Source: CAVSJO01 sp963728445
GTDB taxonomy: Bacteria; Gemmatimonadota; Gemmatimonadetes; Longimicrobiales; RSA9
NCBI GenBank assembly: GCA_963728445.1
Contig: CAVSJO010000006.1
Span: forward strand, 868,001-932,000
Direction of reading: 5' to 3'
DNA: 64,000 bases
Shown: piece by piece, positions 50,501 to 59,683 of the stretch
How positions within the stretch are numbered: position 1 is the first letter of the stretch
Layout: every line of letters begins with the position of its first letter
Made by a program: the position numbers and the translations under genes
The notes under the pieces: model-generated
The model's input: the letters and a program-made list of their open reading frames with translations, nothing else
Database searches by the model: none
Told to the model about the DNA's origin: nothing

Positions 50501-51904
50501 ATGCGCCGTCCCGCCGTCTCCGCCGCCGTCGCCGCCCTCGCCCTCGCCTCGATCCTGCCTGCGAGCCTCCGGGCCCAGGCGCCCGATACCGCGAAGATGG
50601 CGGACGAGGCACTCCGCCTCGAGCGCGAGTACCTCCGCATCAACACGACGAATCCGCCGGGCAACGAAGTCCAGACGATGCGCTTCTTTGCGAGCATCCT
50701 GAAGAAGGAGGGGATCCCCTTCGACACCGCCGTGTCGGGGCCCGGGCGCGGCAACGTCTGGGCGCGGCTGAAGGGATCGGGGAACGAGCCGGCGCTGGTC
50801 CTGCTCCACCACATGGACGTCGTGCCGGCGGACACGGCGTACTGGGACGTGTCTCCCTTCGCGGCCACCATCCGCAACGACACCGTCTACGGCCGGGGCA
50901 CGCTGGACACGAAGACGCTCGGCATCGTGGAGCTCGAGGCGTTCCTGACGCTGCACCGGCTGAAGGTGCCGTTGAAGCGGGACGTCATCTTCATGGCCAC
51001 GGCGGACGAGGAGGCCGGCGGCTTCTACGGCGCGGGCTGGGTGGTGAAGAATCACCCGGAGGCGTTCCGCGGCGCGGGCCTGCTGCTCAACGAGGGCGGG
51101 GAGGGGGGCGAGGTCGACGGCCGGGTGCAGTTCGGCATCGAGGTCACGCAGAAGGTGCCCCTCTGGCTGAGCCTCACGGCCACGGGCCAGCCGGGGCACG
51201 GCTCGACGCCGCCCGTCGCCTCCTCCGTCAACCGGCTGGTCGACGCGCTCTTCGCCCTCCAGAACTACCACTTCGAGCCGCGCATCGTCCCGGCCGTTGA
51301 CACCTACTTCAAGGCGCTGGCGCCAGCCGTGGAGGACGACTGGCGGGACGCGTACGCGAACATCGCGGACGCGGTGAAGGACCGGAACACCCTGCTCCGC
51401 CTCCAGATCGAGCACCCGGGCATGGCGGCGCTGACGCGCAACACGTGCTCCATCACCGTCCTGAAGGGGAGCGACAAGATCAACGTAATCCCGCCGAGCG
51501 CCGAGGCGCAGCTCGACTGCCGTCTTCTGCCGGACCAGGACCAGGACGCCTTCATCGCGCAGCTCACGTCCATCGTGGACGACCCGGCCATCGCGGTGAA
51601 GAAGATCATGGGCTTCACGCCCGCCGTCTCCCCCACGGACAACCCGCTCTACGCCGCCATCACGGACGTCCTGAAGGCCCACTATCCCGACGCCGCCATC
51701 GTGCCGGCCGTGTCGACCGGGTTCACCGACAGCCACTTCTTCCGGGACGCCGGCGTCGCCAGCTACGGCTTCGCGCCCTTCGTCATTCCGGAGTCCGACG
51801 AGCACGGCGTGCACGGCAACAACGAGCGCATCTCCGTGGAGAACATCCGGAAGGGAACCGCGCTCATGTACGAGATCGTGAGGAAGGTGGCGGCGGGAAG
51901 CTGA
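50501..51904 (+). CDS. Secreted M20-family metallopeptidase
   Basis: 467-aa zinc exopeptidase with a signal peptide (AVAALALASILPASLRAQ), so exported. The dinuclear metal site is visible: His in LLHHMDVVPAD, Asp in GRGTLDTK, Glu-Glu in ATADEEAGG, and a C-terminal His in DEHGVHGNNE. The dimerisation domain (GQPGHGSTPPVASSVNRLVDAL) is also present. It resembles carboxypeptidase/Gly-X-type M20 enzymes, which release terminal residues from peptides. ATG 50501 has GGAGG 7 nt upstream; an in-frame ATG at 50483 lacks one. It is convergent with the orphan permease gene, 7 nt between stops. Confidence 0.92.
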   Translation: MRRPAVSAAVAALALASILPASLRAQAPDTAKMADEALRLEREYLRINTTNPPGNEVQTMRFFASILKKEGIPFDTAVSGPGRGNVWARLKGSGNEPALVLLHHMDVVPADTAYWDVSPFAATIRNDTVYGRGTLDTKTLGIVELEAFLTLHRLKVPLKRDVIFMATADEEAGGFYGAGWVVKNHPEAFRGAGLLLNEGGEGGEVDGRVQFGIEVTQKVPLWLSLTATGQPGHGSTPPVASSVNRLVDALFALQNYHFEPRIVPAVDTYFKALAPAVEDDWRDAYANIADAVKDRNTLLRLQIEHPGMAALTRNTCSITVLKGSDKINVIPPSAEAQLDCRLLPDQDQDAFIAQLTSIVDDPAIAVKKIMGFTPAVSPTDNPLYAAITDVLKAHYPDAAIVPAVSTGFTDSHFFRDAGVASYGFAPFVIPESDEHGVHGNNERISVENIRKGTALMYEIVRKVAAGS

Positions 51905-51911
51905 CGGGGTA

Positions 51912-54566
51912 CTACTCGGCCCGGATCGCGGTGGCGGGTTCGATCCGCGACGCGCGCCACGCCGGTGCCGCGCACGCGGCCGCGGCGATCGCGGCCAGCA
52001 CGGCGAGAACGCCGAGGTAGGTGACCGGATCCATGGCGGAGACGCCGAAGAGCAGACTGTCGAGGGCGCGGCTAAGAGCGGCGCCGCCGAGGAGGCCCAG
52101 CCCGGCGCCGACGGCCGCGAGCGTCATGCCCTGCCGAACCACGAGCCACACCACGCTCGCGCCCGTCGCGCCCAGCGCCGCGCGCACCCCGATCTCGCGC
52201 GTGCGCTCCGCCACGCCCTCTGCCAGGACGCCGTACAGCCCGACCGCAGCGAGCAGCAGCGCGGCCAGGGCGAAGGCCTCGAATACGCGCAGGGCGAAGC
52301 GCCGCTCCGCCGCCGAGGCGGCCACGAGCCCCGCCACCGTCGCCACGCGCACGATGGGACGGTCGGGGTCCACCGACCAGATCGCACGCTCGAGGCGCGG
52401 CGCCAGTCCGGCCGCGTCGCCGCGGGCCCGCACGACCAGCCACATCGCCTTGTCGGCGAAGTACCACTGCTCCGGCGTCACGTACACCGCGTCCGCCTCG
52501 CCGGCCGACAGCGAGACCTGCTTCACGTCCCCGACCACGCCCACGATCGTGTACCACGGCAGGTCCGTACGGCCGATGTGGATCCGCTGCCCCACCGGAT
52601 CCCGGCCCGGGAACCGGCGGCGGGCCATGGACGCGCTGACTACCGCGACCGGCGGCGCGTCCGCGTCGTCGCCTGCCTCCAGCGTCCGGCCTTGCCGCAG
52701 CGGAATCCCGAGCGCCGAGAAATAGCCGGGGCTCACGGCGTAGCGGAGCACGTTCCCGCCGGCTTCCGGCTCCAGCTCTCCGTTCGATTCCGCGTGCACG
52801 CCGTACTCGTCCGCTTCACCGCTCAGCGGAAGCTGGCTCGTGACCGCCGCCGTCTCCACGCCCGGCACCCCCCGCACGGCGCGCAGGGCCTCGGCGAAGA
52901 AGCGGTGCGTCGCGCCGTCGTCGGCATACCGGGCGCCCGACGTCTGGACCTGCATCGTCACCACGTCGGATCCGTCGAAGCCGGGGTCCACGGCCAGCAG
53001 GTGATCCATGCTGCGCAGCAGCAGGCCCGCACCGATGAGCAGCACGAGCGTGAGCGACACCTCTGCCACGACCAGCACATTGCGGGCAGTGTGCTGCCCT
53101 CGGTCCGTCTGTCGGGCCGTCTCCCGGAGCCCGCGTCGGGGCGGCCCGGAAGACGCCTGAAGCGCGGGCAGCAGGCCTGCCAGCACGCCGACGAGCGCCG
53201 TCACGGCGAACGCCACGGCGCAGACCACGCCGTCGACGCGCACCGCGCCGAGCCGGGGCAGCTCCGGCGGGCTCAGCCCCACGAGCGTCCGCACGCCGAC
53301 CATGGCGAGACCCACGCCTGCGAGTCCTCCGAGGGCCGCGAGGAGAAGGCTTTCCGTCAGAAGCTGCTGGAGCATCCGGCGCCGTCTTGCACCCAGAGCC
53401 GCGCGCATCGCGAACTCTGCTCGCCGCTGCACGCTTCGCCCGAGAAGCAGATGGGTCACGTTCATGCTCGCCGTCACGAGCAGGAGCAGCACGGCCCCGA
53501 GGATCGCCAGGAGTGCCGGCCGCGCCGCCCGGGTGACTTCGTCCTTCAGCGGTGACACGAGGAGTCCGCCCTCCAGCGAGGCCCACGCCGGACGCGGAAA
53601 CGCCGCCACCGGATCGCCACCGATGCGCGCCAGCTCCGCGGCCGCATCCTCCGGCCCGACCCCCGGCCGGAGCCGTCCCGTCAGGCGGAGCTGGTGCCCC
53701 CACTCCCGACTCTGGAAGGAGGGCAGGGAGGCGTCGAACTGCAGCGGCGCCCACACGTCGGCCTCCGGCGCCAGGACGTTCTCGAAGTCCGCCCCGAGCA
53801 CGCCGACGACCGTGAACGGCTCGCCGTCCAGCCGAACGCTGTGCCCGATGATCGCCGTGTCGCCGCCGAACCGCTGCTGCCAGAGCCCGTACGACAGGAT
53901 GACCACGTCGGGGCCGGCGGCCTGGTCCTCTCCCGGTTCGAACGCCCGTCCCAGCATCGGCTGGATGCCCAGCACGCGGAAATACGTCCCGCTCACTCGC
54001 TGGCCGGACAGCCGCTCCGGGCGCGCCGCCCCGGTCAGCGTCGGCTGCCATGGACGCGAGACCGCCAGCGCCGCGAACGAACGACTCCGCTCCGTCAGCT
54101 CCACGTACGTCCCGAACGTGACGTCGATGGGGGACCCGTCCGAGCTCCGATCCGAAATCGCCACCAGCCGATCGGCCTCCGGATACGGCAGCGGATCGAA
54201 CAGGATCGGACGCGTGACGCTGAAGATCGTCGTCGCCGCGCCGATCCCCAGACCGAGCGTGAGCACCGCCAGTGCCGTGAAGCCGGGATTGCGTCGCAGG
54301 CGGCGCGCCGCGTATCGGACGTCCGCAGCCACTCGCTCGACCCCGTTCTCCCAGCCGTACGACCGGACCGTCTCCCGCGCCAGTCCGTGGTCCCCGAACT
54401 CCATCCGCGTCCGACGACGCGCCGCCGTGCCGGAGAGCCCCCTCGCTTCCAGCTCGGCCACGGCTTCGGCGAAGTAGGCGTCCACCTCGTCCGTGATCTC
54501 CTGGTCCCGGCTGGCGCGGTCCAGCAGCGCCCGAACGCCGGTCCGCAACTGTCGCCAGAGAGCCAT
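51912..54566 (-). CDS. ABC permease, ADOP type, with N-terminal extension
   Basis: 884-aa duplicated FtsX-type permease. It differs from the four in the efflux cluster by an extra cytoplasmic N-terminal domain of about 75 residues (QEITDEVDAYFAEAVAELEARG...RRTRMEFGD), the 'permease prefix' typical of PadR-linked ADOPs. The rest is standard, with TM1 FTALAVLTLGLGIGAATTIFSVT and REIGVRAALGATGASVV near the end. It has no ATPase gene beside it, so it may borrow one from elsewhere. It lies 3 nt after the PadR gene and is surely co-transcribed with it. Confidence 0.92.
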   Translation of the reverse strand: MALWRQLRTGVRALLDRASRDQEITDEVDAYFAEAVAELEARGLSGTAARRRTRMEFGDHGLARETVRSYGWENGVERVAADVRYAARRLRRNPGFTALAVLTLGLGIGAATTIFSVTRPILFDPLPYPEADRLVAISDRSSDGSPIDVTFGTYVELTERSRSFAALAVSRPWQPTLTGAARPERLSGQRVSGTYFRVLGIQPMLGRAFEPGEDQAAGPDVVILSYGLWQQRFGGDTAIIGHSVRLDGEPFTVVGVLGADFENVLAPEADVWAPLQFDASLPSFQSREWGHQLRLTGRLRPGVGPEDAAAELARIGGDPVAAFPRPAWASLEGGLLVSPLKDEVTRAARPALLAILGAVLLLLVTASMNVTHLLLGRSVQRRAEFAMRAALGARRRRMLQQLLTESLLLAALGGLAGVGLAMVGVRTLVGLSPPELPRLGAVRVDGVVCAVAFAVTALVGVLAGLLPALQASSGPPRRGLRETARQTDRGQHTARNVLVVAEVSLTLVLLIGAGLLLRSMDHLLAVDPGFDGSDVVTMQVQTSGARYADDGATHRFFAEALRAVRGVPGVETAAVTSQLPLSGEADEYGVHAESNGELEPEAGGNVLRYAVSPGYFSALGIPLRQGRTLEAGDDADAPPVAVVSASMARRRFPGRDPVGQRIHIGRTDLPWYTIVGVVGDVKQVSLSAGEADAVYVTPEQWYFADKAMWLVVRARGDAAGLAPRLERAIWSVDPDRPIVRVATVAGLVAASAAERRFALRVFEAFALAALLLAAVGLYGVLAEGVAERTREIGVRAALGATGASVVWLVVRQGMTLAAVGAGLGLLGGAALSRALDSLLFGVSAMDPVTYLGVLAVLAAIAAAACAAPAWRASRIEPATAIRAE

Positions 54567-54569
54567 CCC

Positions 54570-54905
54570 TCACCCCTGCGCGCCGAGCAGTCGGGCCACC
54601 GCGGCCGAGCGCCGCTCCCAGTCCGCCGTTTCCGCCTCCAGCCGCCTGCGCCCCGCCGCCGTGGGCGCGTAGTAGCGCGCACGCCGGGAGTTCTCCGTCG
54701 TCCGCCACTCCGCGTCCAGCAGCCCCGCCCGCTCCATCCGCCGCAGCGCCGTCAGCAGGGAGCCGGGGTTCACCTTGAACACGCCACGCGTCACCTGCTC
54801 GATCCGCCGCCCGATCCCGTAGCCATGCATCGGCTCCAGACTCAGCGTCTTCAGGATCAGCATGTCCAGCGTGCCCTGGATCACGTCCGTGTTCGGCTCC
54901 GGCAT
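54570..54905 (-). CDS. PadR-family transcriptional regulator
   Basis: 111-aa winged-helix repressor. The classic opening DVIQGTLDMLILKTLSLEPMHGYGIGRRIEQVTRG and the wing region (LLTALRRMERAGLLDAEWRTTENSRRARYYAPTAAGRRRLE) are clear. Together with the following ADOP gene it forms the common PadR-ADOP pair, in which PadR probably controls its own operon. Start ATG 54905 is taken; GTG 54920 (MQRGAM) is an alternative, closer to the AAGGAAGAG ribosome-binding sequence. Confidence 0.93.
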   Translation of the reverse strand: MPEPNTDVIQGTLDMLILKTLSLEPMHGYGIGRRIEQVTRGVFKVNPGSLLTALRRMERAGLLDAEWRTTENSRRARYYAPTAAGRRRLEAETADWERRSAAVARLLGAQG

Positions 54906-54926
54906 GGCCCCACGCTGCACCTCTTC

Positions 54927-54954
54927 CTTATGATTGTCAAGATGTGATGATCAA
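54927..54954 (-). promoter_or_regulatory. Candidate promoter/operator of the padR-ADOP operon
   Basis: On the minus strand TTGATC (54954-54949) and CATAAG (54932-54927) are spaced 16 bp, a passable -35/-10 pair in an otherwise GC-rich genome. The stretch also holds the palindrome TGATCA and a TGAT...ATCA pair, which could be an autoregulatory PadR site (inference). Confidence 0.45.
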
Positions 54955-55086
54955 GGGGAGGGGTGAGTCGCCGGACGCCGACCGGGACCACGCCTGCGGG
55001 GCCGGCCGCCGACGGGCCCGGACCCCGAAGGGCCCGGACCCGCACGAAGTCTGGCAAGTGCGGCGGTCGGCCCGCCGCTGCGCCGG

Positions 55087-56430
55087 CTACTGCCGCCGCC
55101 GCCCGTCCGCCGCCCGCGCCCACGCCTGCCACACGCGAGGCTCGACGAGGACCGGGTCGGCCCCCTGCTGGCGGGCCAGCGTGGTGAAGTCGGCCGTCGC
55201 TCCCGGCACGAGCTGCGCCGAGGCGACGAGGTTCTGGGCGCTGACGCGCAGCACGAGCAGGGCGAAGGACGCCAGCGTCTCGTTGACCGTGAAGTTGCAG
55301 TGCCCCCAGCGATTGACGGGGAAGGAGACGAACTGGAGGCCCGAGCCCGCCAGGATCACCTTGGTGTGGTAGAGCGGCTGCTGCCAGAACGGGACCTCCG
55401 GATCGCCCGTGGTGTGGAGGGCCTGCGTCGGCCGGCGCAGGCGACCGGACGTCTCGAAGGACCGAAGCGCCGCGAGCGCCGTCGAGGATGCCGTGTACCG
55501 TCGGATGCGGAGGTTCAGCCGCAGGTCGTTGGACGACCCGCTGTACCAGCGGTAGCGGTTGTCGTAGGGATTGCCGCCCAGCCTGGCCGCGGCATCATCG
55601 GAGCCGAAGACGCTGTACCGGAGCTGGCCGAGGACCGAGGCGCCGACTGTCGCCGGGTCCGTCGCCTCGATGGGGGTGCGGGTGACGGACAGGAGCTGCT
55701 GGGTCTTCCGGGGACTCGCCGCGAGCCAGCCCAAAATCGTGGGTACCCAGTACGAGTCCCACGCGTCGCGCACGGATTGCGGGACCGTAGTCGCGTCCCC
55801 GGGCAGACCCGGGAAGAAATAGTCGAAGACGGCGCGGAAGTCGCCCAGGTGGTCGATCTGGCCGCGGAAGCTGCCGACCGGGCCGCATACCTCCATGCCC
55901 CCATCGAAGCGGGTGGAGGGATTTTCCAGCGCCAGCGCCGTGGACAGGCCGCCCTCGGACGCGCCGACCAGCAGGTTGTATCGGGGCGACGCGATACCGT
56001 TCACGATCCCGGCGAGCTCCTCGAGGTCCCTGGCCCCGTCGTCCGCCACGAGCCCGTTGCGGCGGTAGCTCGTAGCGGCGTAAGCGTAGCCGAGTCCCTG
56101 CACGATGGCGGCCACGGGCGTGCCAGCGATGGCGTCGTTTGGAAGGGCGAGGGGGCCGGGATTTGTGTACCCGTGCGCCCAGTAGACCACGTCGCCGTTC
56201 CAGCCGGACGGGAAGCACAGCACCCAGAGTGCGCCGCTCGGCTGCACGCCGGACTGGCATCCGGTGTACGGCGGCGTAGAGAACGTCACCAGCGGCTCCG
56301 GCACCCGCGTCTCCGCCGGCGTTGGCGCCAGCGGATCGGTCGCATCCGTGCACGAAGCGAGTGGGGCCAGAAGCGTCAGGGGAAGGAGCAGGGCCAGCCG
56401 GCGGGCGATCCCGCGGGACGTTGCGTGCAC
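55087..56430 (-). CDS. Alpha/beta-hydrolase lipoprotein
   Basis: 447 aa. GTG 56430 is preceded by GGAGG at 5 nt. The lipobox is LASC (LALLLPLTLLAPLASC). The hydrolase core shows VYWAHGYTNPGP (oxyanion region), nucleophile elbow LLVGASEGGLSTALA (Ser), and a late catalytic His in RWGHCNF. A Cys pair in TGCQSGVQ and WVLCFPSG may form a disulfide. It probably hydrolyses an ester or peptide-type substrate at the cell surface; exact class not recognised. It is divergent from the RnfD-like gene (193-bp gap). Confidence 0.82.
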   Translation of the reverse strand: MHATSRGIARRLALLLPLTLLAPLASCTDATDPLAPTPAETRVPEPLVTFSTPPYTGCQSGVQPSGALWVLCFPSGWNGDVVYWAHGYTNPGPLALPNDAIAGTPVAAIVQGLGYAYAATSYRRNGLVADDGARDLEELAGIVNGIASPRYNLLVGASEGGLSTALALENPSTRFDGGMEVCGPVGSFRGQIDHLGDFRAVFDYFFPGLPGDATTVPQSVRDAWDSYWVPTILGWLAASPRKTQQLLSVTRTPIEATDPATVGASVLGQLRYSVFGSDDAAARLGGNPYDNRYRWYSGSSNDLRLNLRIRRYTASSTALAALRSFETSGRLRRPTQALHTTGDPEVPFWQQPLYHTKVILAGSGLQFVSFPVNRWGHCNFTVNETLASFALLVLRVSAQNLVASAQLVPGATADFTTLARQQGADPVLVEPRVWQAWARAADGRRRQ

Positions 56431-56623
56431 GGGCACCTCCAGGAAAGGGCGTCCGCGAGCGGAGAGGCTCCGAGGGGGACACCGGTGGCGGGTCGTGTAT
56501 CTCTCCTGACAACTCTCGGCCGGCGGCGCGCCGCCGCAAGATCCCGGTTTTCCTTCGGTATCGGGGCTTGTCAGGCGAGCCGTCCTTTTACAGTTTTCAG
56601 CCTCACCTCCACCCCGAGCAGCC

Positions 56624-58240
56624 GTGAAGACGAAAGCCCCTCCGACTCCGTCCCCGGCCGGCGCTGCACCCGTGAGCGCCCCCGCCGCGTGGCCCGTTCC
56701 CGCCCGGGACGTGTCCCTGGGGCGAGCCGTGATGCTGCCCGCGGCGCTCGCCTTCCTGCTCCTGTTCTTCGCCGTCCTGCTGCAGGGTGAGCGACACCTG
56801 TACTGGACGTTCATGGGTGCGGCGATCGCCGTGTCGGGGTGGACCGGCGCGCTCTTCGCCCAGGCGCGCGCGACCGGCCGTCGGCTCCAGCTCGCCGTCT
56901 CGATCCGCTCGCCGCACTGGGTCCAGGCGTGTGCGCAGACGACGCTGATCCTCTACTGGGGCTGGCACATCCGCTTCGTCTACGCGTTCCTGCCCCTCAT
57001 CGTCGCGCAGCTCGTCTTCGCCTACGCCGTGGACGTGCTGCTCAACTGGACTCGCCGGGACACGTACTACTTCGGCTTCGGGCCGATGCCCGTCATCCTG
57101 AGCATCAACCTGTTCCTCTGGTTCAAGCCCCAGTGGTTCTACTGGCAGCTCGTGATGATCGCCCTCGGCTTCCTGGCGAAGGAGCTCATCAAGTGGAAGC
57201 GGGACGGGCGACTCGCCCACATCTTCAATCCGTCGTCCTTCCCGTTGGCGGTCTTCTCGTTCGCCCTGATCCTGAGCCACAGCTCCGACATGACGTTCGG
57301 CCAGGTCATCGCGAACACCCAGTTCGACGCGCCCCACATCTACCTGGTCATCTTCCTCGCGAGCCTGCCCGGCATGCTGCTCTTCGGCGTGGCGCGGACC
57401 ACCCTCGCCGCCGCCGCGACGATGCTGCTCATCGGCTTCGTCTACCTGAAGGTGACCGGTACGTACCTGTTCTACGACGCGTTCATACCGGTGCCCGTCT
57501 TCCTCGGGCTGCACCTGATCATCACCGACCCGTCCACGTCACCCCGCAGCGACTCGGGGCGCGTGCTGTTCGGGGTGCTGTACGGCCTGGCGGCCACGGT
57601 GCTGTACGTCGTTCTCACGCCCCTCGGGGTGCCGACGTTCTACGACAAGCTGCTGCCCGTGCCGTTCCTGAACCTGTCCGTGCGCGCCATCGACCGCCTC
57701 GCCGCGGCGCGCCCGCTCACGGTTCTCGATCCGGCGCGCTGGATGGCCGGCCTCAGCTCGCAGCGCAGGGGCGTCGCCTTCGCCGGGGCGTGGGCCGTCC
57801 TGTTCTTGTCCCTCAGCTCGATCCAGGCGTTCGGCGACCGGCACCCCGGTCAGTACCTGCCGTTCTGGAATCACGCCTGCGAGATGGGCAGCGAGCGCGC
57901 CTGCCACTATTCCGAGTACCTGACCTACGCGTACTGTCAGAACGGCTCGGGGTGGGCGTGCAACGAGTCGGGCGTGCAGGCCGTGGAGCGGGGCGACGAC
58001 CCCCGCGCCCTCTTCGCCCACGGCTGCGAGCTCGGCTACGATCCGGCGTGCGCCAACGCCGGACGCCGGACGGGCGACGTCGCCTTCCTCGCCCGCGGCG
58101 ACCCCGCTCCCGCCGACCTGCCCGTCATCCTGCGCGGGACGAAGCCCGTCGTCACGGACCGCAACCCCGCCCACCTCGCCGCTCTCGCCTGCGACGAGGG
58201 GTGGCAGTGGGCCTCCTGCGGGACGAGCGGCGAAGGCTGA
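56624..58240 (+). CDS. RnfD/NqrB-like membrane protein with C-terminal Cys-rich Sel1-type repeats
   Basis: 538 aa. Residues about 35-400 form a polytopic membrane domain like NQR2/RnfD, including a HLIITDPSTSPRSDSGRVLFGV segment that parallels the late RnfD/NqrB loop (ATDPxTSP-G-). The SGAT-type flavin attachment motif was not found, and no other Rnf/Nqr genes are nearby. The last ~130 residues carry regularly spaced Cys (NHACEMGSERACHYSEYLTYAYCQNGSGWACNESG...HGCELGYDPACANAG), a Sel1-like pattern, presumably outside the membrane with disulfides. GTG 56624 start; no clear Shine-Dalgarno. Related proteins include UnbU of enediyne clusters. Confidence 0.78.
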   Translation: MKTKAPPTPSPAGAAPVSAPAAWPVPARDVSLGRAVMLPAALAFLLLFFAVLLQGERHLYWTFMGAAIAVSGWTGALFAQARATGRRLQLAVSIRSPHWVQACAQTTLILYWGWHIRFVYAFLPLIVAQLVFAYAVDVLLNWTRRDTYYFGFGPMPVILSINLFLWFKPQWFYWQLVMIALGFLAKELIKWKRDGRLAHIFNPSSFPLAVFSFALILSHSSDMTFGQVIANTQFDAPHIYLVIFLASLPGMLLFGVARTTLAAAATMLLIGFVYLKVTGTYLFYDAFIPVPVFLGLHLIITDPSTSPRSDSGRVLFGVLYGLAATVLYVVLTPLGVPTFYDKLLPVPFLNLSVRAIDRLAAARPLTVLDPARWMAGLSSQRRGVAFAGAWAVLFLSLSSIQAFGDRHPGQYLPFWNHACEMGSERACHYSEYLTYAYCQNGSGWACNESGVQAVERGDDPRALFAHGCELGYDPACANAGRRTGDVAFLARGDPAPADLPVILRGTKPVVTDRNPAHLAALACDEGWQWASCGTSGEG

Positions 58241-58270
58241 TCGGGGGCTGGCCACCGGCCCCGACGGCGC

Positions 58271-59671
58271 TCAGCCGGCTCCGCGTCCCGGTGCCACGTT
58301 GTGGTTCATCCGGAAGAGGTTTTCGGGGTCCCACCTCGACTTGATCCGCGACAGCCGCTCCAGGTTCCGGCCGTAGGCCGTCTGCGCCGGGTCCGCTTCG
58401 TCCCCGTCGAGCAGGTTCTGGTAGGCGCCGCCGGTTGCGAGCGGGGCGAGCTCCTCGTGAAGGCCGCGGGCCCACTCGATGATCGCCGCGTCCTCCGCGG
58501 GGTCGGACCAGCCGGTGAAGATGTGCAGCCCGTACGCGGCCTCCCGGTGGGGAAACGCCGTCGCCTCCGGTGCAACCCGACCGATGGCGCCTCCTTCCCG
58601 TTCGAAGTAGACCATCGACGCGGAGCCAGGCAGCGCCTCGGTGTGGGCGAGTGTCCGATCGATCACCTCGTCGCTCAACCCGTCCAGATAGTGCGCCTTC
58701 GAGTACCAGCGCAGGCCGGCCGGCATCCCCGCGTCGAACGCGCGCTGCAGCGCCACGTACGGCTGCGCGCCGACCAGCTCGAGGACCGGCCTGCCGAAGT
58801 CCCGCAGCGGCTTCACCTCGGCCTCTCCCTCGGCCAGCGGTCCGGCGTAGCAGAGAACGAAGAAGAGGGCGACGTCGCCCCGATGCTCCTCGGGGTACGG
58901 ATCCACCGGTGGCACGCGCAGAAGGAACGCGTAGACCTGGAGCTGGTCGGGTGCGTCGGCCATGAAGTCGCGGTAGAAGCGCAGCGCATTCCCCGCATCC
59001 CCGAACCGATGGATGATCTGCCCCGCGAGCACCTCCGGGCCGACCGGGTGGAGCCGGAACTCGAACGACGTGACGATCCCGAAGTTGCCGCCTCCGCCCC
59101 GCAGCGCCCAGAAGAGGTCGGCGTTCTCGGATTCGCTCGCGCGAACACGGCGGCCATCCGCAGTCACCACTTCTGCTGCGATCAGGTTGTCCAGTCCAAG
59201 CCCGTGCTTCCGCGCCAGGTACCCGGTGCCGCCGCCCAGCGTGTAGCCGGATACGCCCACCGTGGATACGGTGCCGCCCGTGGTCGCCAGACCGTGGGCC
59301 TGTGCCGCCGCGTCGAACGCGCCCCAGCGAACGCCCGGACCCACCCGGGCGGTCCTCGCCTCCGCGTCGACCTCGAGGCCGTCCATCCCGGAGAGGTCGA
59401 CCAGCAGGCCGTCGTCGATGCTCGACAGCCCCGCGTAGCTGTGTCCTCCGCCCCGAATCGCGAGGGGAACGCCGTGGCCGCGAGCCGCACCGACGGCCGC
59501 GACCACGTCCTCCGTGCCACGGCAGCGCGCGATCGCGCCCGGACGTCGATCGTACCTCCCGTTCCACCCGCGCCGGACGTCGTCGTAGTTCGCGTCGCCG
59601 GCGCGCACCAGGTCGCCCGCCAGTCCCCGGCGCAGGGCTTCGAGGAAGCCGTCGGCGAATCCATTCGTCAT
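58271..59671 (-). CDS. FAD-linked oxidoreductase, BBE/PCMH family
   Basis: 466-aa flavoenzyme of the berberine-bridge/6-hydroxynicotine oxidase family. PCMH FAD-binding domain: RGGGHSYAG carries the His that usually bonds FAD covalently, and TVGVSGYTLGGGTGYLARKHG follows. The second (Cys) attachment site is replaced by Ser (GGTVSTVG), so a single covalent link is expected. The C-terminal BBE domain has AYQNLLDGDEAD and LSRIKSRWDPENLFRMNHNV. It oxidises an alcohol, sugar or alkaloid-like substrate with O2. It lies 12 nt after the lipoprotein gene upstream and is convergent with the RnfD-like gene. Confidence 0.92.
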   Translation of the reverse strand: MTNGFADGFLEALRRGLAGDLVRAGDANYDDVRRGWNGRYDRRPGAIARCRGTEDVVAAVGAARGHGVPLAIRGGGHSYAGLSSIDDGLLVDLSGMDGLEVDAEARTARVGPGVRWGAFDAAAQAHGLATTGGTVSTVGVSGYTLGGGTGYLARKHGLGLDNLIAAEVVTADGRRVRASESENADLFWALRGGGGNFGIVTSFEFRLHPVGPEVLAGQIIHRFGDAGNALRFYRDFMADAPDQLQVYAFLLRVPPVDPYPEEHRGDVALFFVLCYAGPLAEGEAEVKPLRDFGRPVLELVGAQPYVALQRAFDAGMPAGLRWYSKAHYLDGLSDEVIDRTLAHTEALPGSASMVYFEREGGAIGRVAPEATAFPHREAAYGLHIFTGWSDPAEDAAIIEWARGLHEELAPLATGGAYQNLLDGDEADPAQTAYGRNLERLSRIKSRWDPENLFRMNHNVAPGRGAG

Positions 59672-59683
59672 CGTGTCGCTCCC

